Assembly: GCA_951799405.1 (NCBI GenBank)
Contig: OX637339.1
Location: 1,860,001 to 1,924,000, forward strand
Source: Agapetus fuscipes
Taxonomy: Eukaryota > Arthropoda > Insecta > Trichoptera > Glossosomatidae
Direction: 5' to 3'
DNA length: 64,000 nucleotides
Notes under the pieces: generated by a model
The model's database searches: none
Seen by the model: the letters and a program-made list of their open reading frames with translations, nothing else
What the model was told of the DNA's origin: nothing
Shown: positions 1 to 12,300 of the stretch, piece after piece
How the letters are laid out: each line of letters begins with the position of its first letter
Position numbering within the stretch: position 1 is the stretch's first letter
Translations under genes and position numbers: made by a program

Positions 1-103
1 GACGACTTGCTTTCCCTTACACTCTTCACTGTGTTACTCACTGTTACACTGTGTCTGTGTGTGAAAATTCACAGTTTCATCAAGATTGTCTAAATCATTT
101 CAC

Positions 104-204
104 TTTCACGCTGAAGAAGCTTATCGTAGACATGGGCGAAACGTCGGGAAGCTCCAGCTCCCATAGACCACGGCAACAGATCTCAGAAAGCAACTCTCCA
201 GCAG
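104..204 (+). repeat. Family F repeat with hammerhead-like core
   Basis: A roughly 100-bp unit seen in at least six places here. CTGAAGA (111-117), a short stem and GAAAC (138-142) resemble the hammerhead catalytic core. It ends near CTCTCCAGCA. Confidence 0.6.
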
Positions 205-254
205 AAATGTATTATTTGATTATCTTTAATAATGTATTTTACTTTATTTTCCAG

Positions 255-315
255 GGCAGTGTGGTGGGGATGTCTGCCTTCTACCCTTTGGATACAATAC
301 GTTGTAGACTGCAAT
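255..315 (+). CDS. Pmp34: Pmp34 exon: first carrier signature
   Basis: Encodes [20 protein letters not shown], the first transmembrane helix end plus the PxD/E-x-x-[KR] motif. A polypyrimidine tract and CAG precede it, and GTAAGT follows. It enters in phase 0 and leaves one base (T) that joins TG of the next exon to make Leu. Confidence 0.92.
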
Positions 316-3300
316 GTAAGTTGAACCATTTCTCTCTTATTCTTGTACATATAGTGATTCTTGTTTGACAGTCCTCGTTGACGGGTGCCTGGGAACCGAC
401 TATAATAAGACTTCACTAATATGTTGATGCATCAGTTCCTTGACTTATAGGTTGGTATGCGGCTGACCACCCATGCTGTAGAAAATGGTTCACTTTGCCA
501 ATGTCACCCCTGTTACAGGGAAGGTTGGCAGGAGTTGCAGGGTGAATGTCCATTTGAGATTCGGGTTTTTATATTGTAGGATTACATGCGACATAATTGA
601 GCGCGAACTTAAACATGTCTGTTTTGTGAAAATGCATGTAATGTGAGTCTCTAATGTTACTTATATTTTGCAACTTAGATTAGATTAGATCAGATTAGAT
701 CAGTGATTTGGCTAAACAGCTTTGATGCTTTATCTATTTCTTTTGTATTTACGCAACGAAGCTACACATATAGTGTAATTTCTTACTGCGTTATCCCCGA
801 AGGGTTCGCATGTGGTGATTCGGGATCTATTTATTTTTACGGGTTACTCAACCACTTTCAGTTGAAGTGGGGGTTTCCCAGCTCCCGGGGCGGGTGGTTC
901 TCATTTCTTGTGAAGGCTGAGTAAACCTTGGGATCGAACCCTTGCTCTCGGCATGGAATGCAAGCATTCTACCAATTGAGCTATCGACCTTTTTACGAGC
1001 TTGGTCGTCGTCGCTACAAAGTGCCACTTCTTTAGCAAGACCCAGTTGCTGTAAGGCTGGATGGACCTTTGGTGACCGGTCATTTGTAAGGTTTATGAAT
1101 TTTTCAACCCAGCGAAGAGCTAATTTGAAAATATAAATGGTATATTTTTTGTGCTCCGCCGGGATTCGAACCCACAACCTTCCGTTCAGAGTCCGAAGTG
1201 TTGCCACTGAACTACGGACCGGTCATTGATCTTAAATAATCTAAGCTGCAGAGATATATTAACATTTAAAATTCATATTAAATGCGTGCACACAAACAGA
1301 CACGTGTAAGTTTGCGCTTACAAATTCTGCATGTGTACTTATAAATTAAAAAGCCAAACCGCAAATGATTATAAACCCTGCAACTTTTGACGACCTTTCC
1401 TGAAACAGGGATGATCGATGCCGATAAACGTATTGATTTTGGGAGAATGGATGATTCAGGATTTTGACAGTTTTTTTTTGTTCAATATTGAAGAATTGAA
1501 ACTTAATACAAAATTTTATGCACTGCAAAATTGTGATGTCACACAGCAATACGTCCAGTCGATAGCTCAGTTGTCGGTGTTATGGCCGAGGGGGCCAAGT
1601 GGGCTGATCTTTGTAGCGTGTTTGGAATAGAACAACGCTGGTTCGATCCCCGCCTGGGTCATTTGACCCTAACTTTGACCCTGGTTCAACATATGTTATT
1701 GGGTAATTATTAATTGATAATTCATGAAAATAAAACAAAAATGAATTATTAATTGATGATATTGATACCTGTTTCTGGCCAGGCAGAATAGGTTGGTGAA
1801 TTGCGTTCCCCTTCACAAATCTATTTAAAAAAAAATGCTTGCGCTAGAATTTGATCCTTATCAGGAATGTCAGTAATGTCTTCACATGAAATGTAAAACA
1901 GTCCCCTCGGGAGCAGGAAACCCCCATTTCAAGTGAAGTGATTGGCGTGAGGCCAGCCCCCTTACCTCTGAAAATAAATAGGTTCTATATGCTACATGAC
2001 ATTTCTTCTACATATAACACTGTATTAAGTTGCACTACATATGCAGCTGGTGTGTGGCTTTATGTTTGTTATATTCCTGTAGAACAGGGGTGCCCAAAAC
2101 TACAGTTGTAAGGTCGATCACTGAAATTTTTAAATATCCTCGGCGATCGACTTTAAAACCTTTCGCGATCGACCGTTTGGGCACCTCTGCTGTAGAATAT
2201 TCCAATACGTGCCTTGTATGCTACATGCATTTATGTGTACAGGGGCAAAGTCCTGCATTACCATTATCAGCTGACTTACTTATTGATTTGAAGAAAACTG
2301 TCAGCGTGCAGCTTCGAGTGGGGACAAACACATTGTTTGAATAAGTGAACACATGATTGGGAAAAAACGGAGCGATAGGGTGAGAAATGATTTTGTGAGA
2401 AAAGAATGTGGTGTAAGAGAAAGTGTGAAAGTGAAGATTAAAAGAAGTTTGTTAAGATGGTTTGGGCATATGGAGAGAATGAACGGTGAAAGACGGACGA
2501 AGAAAGTATATGTTGCAAGACTCGATGGATGTCGTGGTAGAGGAAGACCGAGAAAGGTATGGATGGATCAAATTTCCGAAACTGCGAATGAATGGAATAT
2601 CCAGAGTCATAATAAAAGGAGAGTCTGTATGAAGAAGTTATGACTCTGGAGGAAATGAAAGAAGTGTGTAAGGACAGAAATAAATGGCGGTTAATCTGTG
2701 ATGTTGGCGGCTAGGGTTTTTTAGATTTTTTTTTTTTTTCTGTTAGTTTTTGATGTCCATACATGTTATAATTTGTTGATTTTAAAAATGTAATTTGCTG
2801 TGTATGTTCCTTGACTTATAGGTTGGTATGCGGCTGACCACCCATGCTGTAGAAAATGGTTCACTTTGCCAATGTCATCCCTGTTTCAGGGAAGGTTGGC
2901 AGGAGTTGCAGGGTGTATGTCCATTTGAGATTCGGGTTTTTATATTGTAGGATTACATGCGGCATGTTTAAGCGCGAACTTAAACATGTCTGTTTTGTGA
3001 AAATGCATGTAATGTGAATCTCTAATGTTACTTATATTTTGCAACTTAGATTAGATTAGATTAGAACATAAAAAGGCATTTAGGGGTCTGACTGGGTACT
3101 CTGAGATGACGGACCACTGTATAGAAAAAGACCATTCCTTCGATACAACAGGAGTAAAGGTCCTCCACTCTGGGTGCAAAGGCAGACAATTTATTGCCCT
3201 TGAATCCCTCGAAATCCAATACAATTTAAATAATATTATTAATAAGCAAATACCTAGTCCTTCTCCCCTACTTACTTCTCTCCTACCATGAATTTTAACC

Positions 3301-6300
3301 CTTTTGTATTTAACCTCAGTTAGCCTCTGAAGATGGACGGATAAAGTACGCATAAGGACGCATTGTAAACTAAAAAAATGTAAAAATAAAACTATGTTGT
3401 AAAAAAAGTACCAACTTATAAGTCAAGGAATAAACCTACATAGGCAAAATTTACAAAAAACAAAGCCTCTTAATATTTTTGCCAGTTACATGTCCGGCCA
3501 ATGTCATCACTGTTTATGCAATCAATCAAGTATTAAGTATGTCTCTGTATTATTTATGATTTTCCTTGTTTGCGAGGAGTACAGAGTACTTTACCGTGAA
3601 TAGTGAATAGCTCGTGTCTCTTGTTTGCTGTTCCTCTTTGCAAACGGTTTGCTCTATGCAAGCTCGCCACTCCAACATGTTAATAGTCTGTGCAAATAAT
3701 GACGCGTCTTTTAGTTAGGATGTTTTTCTATAGACGGTCCTCCTAGTGCTTGTTGGTCTTATGTCCATCAGAGGTAATTTTACATGAGCAATGTTTGGAT
3801 GTAAACTGAACCTATGTGGTATCTATAGTCTAACTTGCAAAGATGTATTACATTTAAGATTCATACCAACCTATAAGTGAAGGAAATGTCTGCTTATATA
3901 ATCTCTAATCTAATCTTACTTGCAAAGATATGTTACATTGTAGATTCACATTACATGCATTCCCACAGCCAGACACGTACAAGTTCGCGCTTGCAATGCC
4001 TCATGTGAACTAACAACATAAAAACCAAATCTCAAATGGACATACATCCTGCAACTCTTGCCGACCTTCCCTGAAACAGGGGTGACTTTGGCAAAGTGAA
4101 TAATTTTTTTACAGTATGGGTGGTCAGCCTCATACCAACCTGTAAGTCAACTGGAAATTTGATTTTGATAATATTGGAAACAACTCTCAAATTATCGTTT
4201 TTTACATTTTTTCTCAGATCAGATTGTGTAGAATGTGATTCTGGAAGGTCATCTTTGAATCCAGTGGTAGATGAGCCAAACAAGCACTGGGGGGACGAGA
4301 TCATACTCGGAACACTCAATGTCATCCTCTCATAATGTCGCACGTACTTGCAAGTATTTTTTGCTTCACTACAATATGTCATGGATGCAGGCATGGATTA
4401 AGTCCATCGGGGGCCCTGGTGCTAGGAGAGATGCAGGGCCCTATTATATTGCATATCTTTGCAACTTGGATTAGATTAGATTAGATGAGATCGAACCCGA
4501 GTGCTAAATATGCCATTTAAAATGCAGTTTACCAATTTCTCCGCTATCTTTTGATCAGTTCAGATAGATTCCAGCAGACACATGCAAGTTATACAGGCTG
4601 CATGTGTACTAACAAAAAAAGAATAGATCTCACATGAACATAAACATTGCATCTCCTGCCAACTTTCTCTGAAACCGGGGTGAAATATCATAAGTTGATA
4701 GAATATATACCGATAATTTAAAGGTAAAACCGAATGAATGACGTATTAAGCTAACATGGGTTTCTCAGATAAATTCACCTTTTTTCCTAGGAAAATCCTG
4801 TAGGTAGTTTAGAAGTTTGTCTAGAGCACTTTTTCCTTCCTTGACTTATAGGTTGGTATGAGGCTGACCACCCATACTGTAAAAAAATGGTTCACTTTGC
4901 CAATGTCCCCCTGTTTCAGGGAAGGTCGGCAAGAGTTGCTGGGCTTATGTTCATTTGAGATTGGGTTTTTATATTGGAGGTCCACATGCGGCATTGTGTT
5001 AGCGTGAACTTATACATGTCTGCTTGTGGGAATGCATTTAATATGAATATTGAATGATATATATCTTTGCAGCTTAGATTTAGATTAGAATTCCTTATGA
5101 TTAGTTCACTTACTATGAGAAGTTACACATGATAAGATGCTCTATCCACAATTTCTCATATCAGTGAATCAGCACTTATTCAGTTTTACCTTTAAGGATG
5201 ATTTGTATAGATTTATTTTTAAGGTTTTGTTGTTTTCTTATACTTAAATGTTATTTATTACTCGTATTCCTTGACTTATAGATTGGTATGAGGCTGACCA
5301 CCCATACTGTAAAAAATGGTTCACTTTGCCAATGTCACCCCTGTTTCAGGGAATGTCGGCAAGAGTTGCAGGGCTTATGTTCATTTGAGGTTTGGATTTT
5401 ATTTGTAAGTACACAATCATCATTTCGCACGTTTAATAATAAAGAGCAATAACTCAAAAAACATGAATGTTGTGAAATCACGTTTGAAGTTTAGACAACC
5501 AGTACAACTTGTATGGGATGAAAAAGGCGGCCGATGTTTTATCTCGGTCATATTCGTCCAAATTGAACGGCTGTCGCATTCTACCTATTCTTCTCGCATT
5601 GTTCTTGCGTTTTATTACAAAATCTCGATTTTCCCAATTTTCGAGTTATTTCTCTTTATTATTAAACGTGCGATTTGTAAGCGCGAACTACACGTGTTTG
5701 TTTGTGGGCATACATCTGAGAGCTTTGAATGAATATATCCTTGCAACTTAGATTATAGATTATAGATTATAGATAGATGCGATATTTATAATTTAAGTTA
5801 TATTACATTAAAAAACATTCATATTACATGCATTCCCATAATTAGACACATATAAGTTTGCGCTTACACATGCCGCATGTGGACTTACAACATAAAAACC
5901 CTACAGCTCTCCCTGACGTTCCCTGAAAATGGATTGACATGGCCAAAGTGAACCATGTTTTACAGTATGGTTGGTCAGCCTCTTACCAACCTATTAGTCA
6001 AGGAAGAAATTATAGATACGTATATTATAGATGCCAATACACCCTATAAAGTGTTAAATAAAGTTAGTGTAAATAAAGAAATGAAAAATAATTAAAATTT
6101 TATCAATTTGTTTTCTCTCTCTCTGATTGATTGATTGAATTTTGAATAAATAGATTAAAGATTGCCTGCCTTGAATATTTATCAAAAAATAATATTTATT
6201 TCATGAAAAAATAAACGGTTACTAAGTATTCCACAAAAATGTGTAATCATTGCTTCTCCATGCAGATAATATTGTCTTATATGATATGAATGTTATCTGA

Positions 6301-9300
6301 TTGAAAATTGTGTTTTTAATTGAGAAAAATACAAAGTATTGAATGATATAACCAAACATTTGGTTTAATATCTGCCATGTTCTGTAATCAAAGTGCAAAG
6401 ATGTATTGACATTTAAGATTCATATTTAATGCATGCCCATTTAGTCGGTGTTACGGCCGAGGGGGGCAAGTGGGCTGATCTTTCTAGCGTGTTTAGAATA
6501 GAACAACATTGGTTCGATCCCCGCCTGGGTCGTTTGACCATAACTTTGACCCTGGTTCAACAGATGTTATTGGGTAGTTATTAATTAATAATTCATTAAA
6601 ATTAATAGACACGTGTAATTTCGTGCTTACAAATTACAATCCATTACCAATTACAACTTTTGCCGGCCTTTCCTGAAACAGTATATTCATGGAGTTGTTT
6701 AGCCACCTGAGGATGCAAACGGATTGTTTGCGAACCAGTCGTGGAACTGAAGATACTCGCCGTATAAATCAAATACAAAGTTGCTTTATTTTTTATCTTT
6801 TATGAAAAAATAATTAATCTGTTTTACCATAAAGACATGTGTCTATTTTGAAGTATGGATCAACTGACCACCCATGCTGTAGAACTTTGCCAGTGTCACC
6901 CCTGGCAGTTCCTTGACTTATAGGTTGGTATGCGGCTGACCACCCATGCTGTAAAAATGGTTCACTTTGCCAGTGTCACCCCTGTCTCAGGGAAGGACGG
7001 CAAGAGTTGCAGGGTGTATGTCCATTTGAGATTTGGTTTTTATGTTGTAGGTTCACATGAGGCATGTGCAAGCGCGAACTTGTACGTGTCTGGTTGTGAG
7101 AATGCATGTAATGTGAATCTCCAATGTAACATATCCTTGCACCTTAGATTAGATTAGATTAGACCCCTGTTTCAGGGAAGGTCAGCAAGAGTTTCAGGGT
7201 GTATGTACATTTGAGATTGGGTTTTTTATATTGTAGGTTCGCATGCGGCATGTGCAAGCGCGAACTTATACGTGTCTGCTTGTGGGAATGCATTTAATAT
7301 GAATCTCAAATGTTACATATCTCAGAAACTTAGATTAGATTAAATTAGATTAGTCGGTGTTCTGGCCGAGGGGTAGAGGCGCGGTATTTGGAACCGGATA
7401 ACGTTGGTTCGAATCTTGCGTCTGGCCCACTTGACCATTACTTCGACCCTGGTTCAACAGATGCCGTTGCATGCACACAAGCTTCTGCCTTCGCATGAAG
7501 ACAACTGGCCAGGCCAAATAGTTTGGTGGATTGCATTCCTTTCCACAAATCTATTTAAAAAAAAAATGTTAAAAAAGAAAAAAAAAACGCAACGCAACTA
7601 AGCTACACATTCAGTGCAACTTCTTGCCGCGTTATCTCCGAAGGGGTTGCATGTGGCGAGTTGAAACTATTTATTTTTACAGGTAAGGAGTCCGGCCTTA
7701 CGCCAACCACTTCAGTTGAAGTGGGCGTTTCCCAGCTCCCCAGGGGGCTGGTACTCATTTCTTGTGAAGGCCGAGTAAACCTAGCCGGTATTTTATATTG
7801 GGGTTTGAAATAAACACCGAAACGGGAAATCATTTCTGACACCCTCGGTGGGATTCGAACCCGAGCTCACGGCATGGAATGCAAGCATTCTATCAACTGA
7901 GCTATCGACCGGACTAAGAAAGAAAGATGTATTTTTTTTCTTAAATATTTTCTTGAGGCTCTGAACTACCTTCCTACGCCTCTGTGTCCACTGCATATCC
8001 CTGTTAGTATAAGTGTAAAATTGCCGAGTGTATTTTTAATTTTACTTCTCTTCTATTTACCCACAAAAAACAATCAGCTGTATGCTAATGAAACCTTGAG
8101 ATTCTTTGAAATAAACACGAGTGTAATTCCATACCTTAAAGGTAAAACTGGATCCACCTTATTCATAAAAAGGTTTTAATTTCTAAACCAGTATAAGGTC
8201 GGTTTTCCCATACTAATAAGTTGGTTTAACTCCGGTTTTGGGTTCAACCAATCTAATAAATAAGGCCGGATGAGTGACAACTAAATCTAAGTCTAAGTAG
8301 CAAATATATGTATCATTTGAGATTCATATTAAATGGATTCCCAAAAGCAGACACGCATAATTTCGCGCTCACACATCGCACGCTTAATCATAAAGAGCAA
8401 TAACTCAAAAAATAAGAATGTTGGGAAATCACGTTTGAAGTTCAGACAACCAGTACAACTTGTATGGGATGAAAAAGGCGACCGATGATTTATCTCGGTC
8501 ATATTCGTCCAAATTGAACGGCTGTCGCATTCTACCTATTCTTCTCGCATTGTACTTGCGTTTTATTACAAAATCTCGATTTTCCCAATTTTTGAGTTAT
8601 TGCTCTTTATTATTAAACGTGCGACATGCCGCATGTGGACCTACAATATAAAACCCAATTTCAAATGAACATAAGCCCTGCAACTCTTGCCAACCTTTCC
8701 TGAAACAGGGGCGATATTGGCAAAGTGAACCCATTTTTACAGTATGGGTGGTCAGCCTCATACGAACCAATACGAGTAAGTCAAGGAATATACACAACAA
8801 ATAACTTTTTATACAAACAAATGGATAAACATTAAAATCAAATACAAAATACAAAATTCTAATTTAAAATTTACAAAAATTTAAAAAAACTTGAAAAACC
8901 CTAGCCCTAGCCGCCAGCATTACAGATCAACTGCCATTTCTATCTGTCCTTACATACATACTTCTTTCATTTCCTCCAGAGTCATAACCTTCTTCATACA
9001 GGCTCTCCTTTCATTATGACTCTGGATGATATTCCATTCATTCGCCTGCCCATGTGTCATGTGTCGTTTTGTCACTATGCCGCTCTAACCTGTCACCATT
9101 CTCTGGGTACTGAGTTAAAACTCGTCTAATTGTATATGTGAGCTTGCACCGACCTTTCACTTTTTATTTCGTTTGGCCGCAGAACAGCCGTTAGGTGACG
9201 GTTAACCATTAAGTGTATCAATGGAGATGAAACTAGCCTACTAATCTAATCTAATCTAATCTAATCTAAGTTGCAAATATATGTTACATTGGAGATTCAC

Positions 9301-12300
9301 ATTACATGCATTCCTACAACCAGACGCGTACAAGTTCGCGCTTGCACATGCCTCATGTGAACCTACAACATAAAAACCAAATCTCAAATGGACACACCCT
9401 GCAACTTTTGCCGTCCTTCCCTGAAACAGGGGGGACATTGGCAAAGTGAACCATTTTTATAGCATGGTTGGTCAGCCGCACAAAGTCAAGGAACATACAC
9501 GTCAAATTACATTTTATAAACGGCATTGAAATATACTATGAGAAAAACCTGTCGGCCACAGAGCTGTCAAACACTACATAATGCTGATTGGTAACACTGA
9601 CTGGTCCGTAGTCTAGTGGTCACCAGGCGCGTGCATAGGGTATAGGCAAATAAATAGTTTCTCCTATTCCTTGAAAATAACTCATTTGTAAATGACTGAA
9701 GTGCTAACGATGGCTCCAAACGAACTTAAATTTTCTAATTTTAAATCTGAAAATAAAGCTTAATTGTTTTTTTTACTATGTATTGCCTACCTACTAAGCG
9801 CATGTGCCTGTATGGAATGCACGCCTCTGGTGGTCACGCTTCGGACTCGTAAATGGAAGGTCGTGGGTTCGAATACCGGCGGAGGACAAAAAATACCTTT
9901 TGTATTTTTAAATATACTCGTGAAAAATTTATATAGACAGCCTTACAGCAATTGGATCTTGCCTGAGAATTGGCGCTTTGTAGCGACGACCAAGCTCGTT
10001 AAAAGTCCGGTCGATAGCTCAGTTGGTAGAATGCTTGCATTCCATGCCGAGAGCAAGATTACGATCCCTACCGAAGATGCCAGAAATGATCTCCCGTTCT
10101 GATGTTGATATCAAAGTCAAACTAAATACTGACCCCTTCGAGGATAACGCAGGCAAGAAGTTACACTATATGTGTATTTAAGTTGCGTTGCGAGCTGCGT
10201 CACACTCGTAGCATCTTTGTTCCCTTTGTAACCGACTTTGGTCGTCGTTGGTACCGACATTGATGTATAGAAGTGAGGCGTGGACAGTTAATGAATGTGA
10301 GCTGAGTTAAGTATGTACGGTTGAAATGGCTTACCTGAGAGCAATGGCTGGAAAGACACTGAGTGATAGAGTACGTAATTATTGGGGGATGATCGAGTGT
10401 GGTATAAAAGAGAATATGAGAATGAAAGTACAAAAAAGTACGATGAGATGTTTCGGTCATCTCGAAAGAATGGATGATGAACGACTAACGAAGAAAGTGT
10501 ACAAAGGAAATGTCAGAGGAAAGCGTGGAAGGGGAAGGCCGAGGAAAGAATGGTTAGACCAGATAGGTGAGATTGCGAAAGAATGGAACCTGCAGAGTGA
10601 GAATAAGAGAAGAGTATGTATGAAGAAGGTGATGAATATTGAGGAAATGAAAGTGATTTGTAAGGACTACGCATCTGCGGAGGTATCGGCCACCCCTAGT
10701 GGAACGGCGGCAGGATACAGTGCAGTAACAAAGATTTGTGTTGAGTTTGTTGAAGCGTATATAGCGTCTAATCTAATCTAACTTAGTTTTAGTCTACTAC
10801 TTAGTATTTTGGGCCTGTTGCACCAACCTCCAATCAATATTTGATTGAAACATCAAATTTGATTGCTTAGTTCTGGTAAGGACCTCGGTTAAATATTTCT
10901 CGAAAGTTGATAAAAATGTGATGGAATTTGAACAGGAAATATGATTCAAATCAGCTGACTTACGTATATGCAATCAGTTGTTTGATTTGAAAGGGAGAAA
11001 TCACACTTAATTTTGATTTTCGTCTGATTGGAGTTTGGTGCAACAGGCCCTAATCTACTTGCGTTAAAACAGTTTCGTCTCCACTATTTGACTACTCGAT
11101 GTGTGATAAACGAAAGTTAAATCCACCGACACAGCTGGTATGCCCATAGCTTGCTCTTCCATTCACGAAATCTCGGACCGCGTGGGTTAGGTCATCATTA
11201 TCATAAAAATGTTTCATAATCGTTATATCAATTCTAAAATACGTAAGTGTTACGGCGGCTAGAAACAACACGACGCTGATCTTGCTTTGTATTTACTTAC
11301 TTTAGATTTCGTATTTTTTCGTTACAGTGCTAAGAGTGCTTGCATTCACGCCGAGAGCTCGGGTTCGAATCTCACCGAGGGTGTCGGAAATGATTTTTTG
11401 TGTGTCGGTGTTTATTTCGAAAACCGAAATAAAATACCGGCAAGGTTTACTCAGCCTTCATCAGAAATGAGAACCTACCCCTTTGCCGACAGGAAAAATC
11501 CATTTAAAATTATCTAATCATAATCTGTATATATTATGTAAGCAAAGGGATATTGACATATTTTACGGATCATATATTGAAACCGGTCTGTAATCTAGTG
11601 GTTAAGGCTACGGACTCGTATTTCGAAGGTCGTGAGTTCGATTCTTGTGCGGAGCGCAATATTTTTGTATACACTTATGTTTTAAAAAATTCTAGAGTTA
11701 GTACATTCACAGAGTGAAAATTCATTTTAATTTAAATTAAACAACTTTTTTATAGTTTTATTTTCACTTATTTAAGTTAACAAGGCCTAAGCGCTATCGG
11801 ACTTTATCCGTCCATCATCAGAGGCTAAAAGAGTTGAAGTGGGGGTTTCCCAGATCCCGAGAGTGCTGGTACTCATTTCTTGTGAAAGCTGAGTAAATCT
11901 AGCCGGTATTCGATTAGTCTTCCTACAAATATTACCGATATTCGTTAGGTAAGAATTACCGTGATGATGAGCCTTCCAGCCCTGGGACGTTAGAGTGGTC
12001 TAAAACAGGACATTTCTGCATCATCCTCGACATTTCTAGACATTTCATATCTGAGTCTTTATGTATATTAGAACGACGCGACGTATGGATGCGTAGAATA
12101 ATGTATCTGTGGATCTGTATATTGTTCTCTTATGTCTGCCATGTTATATGTATTGTGACGTTTTGGTGTCTCACTGTCAGTCATGTATATATTTGTTAAA
12201 TAAATAAATACATTTCTGATTACATTACAAAAATGCTTATATGTATATGACGACGAAATTCTAATGATTGTATTTATAAAGCTAAAGAGTACTTTTGCGT

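Noticed and set aside
5463..5732. Frames [18 protein letters not shown] and similar
   Set aside because: Lie wholly in MITE-1 copies and are identical only because the DNA is repeated.
9240..9275. Telomere-like repeats (CTAAT)n
   Set aside because: The insect telomere unit is TTAGG. These are SINE-A tails.
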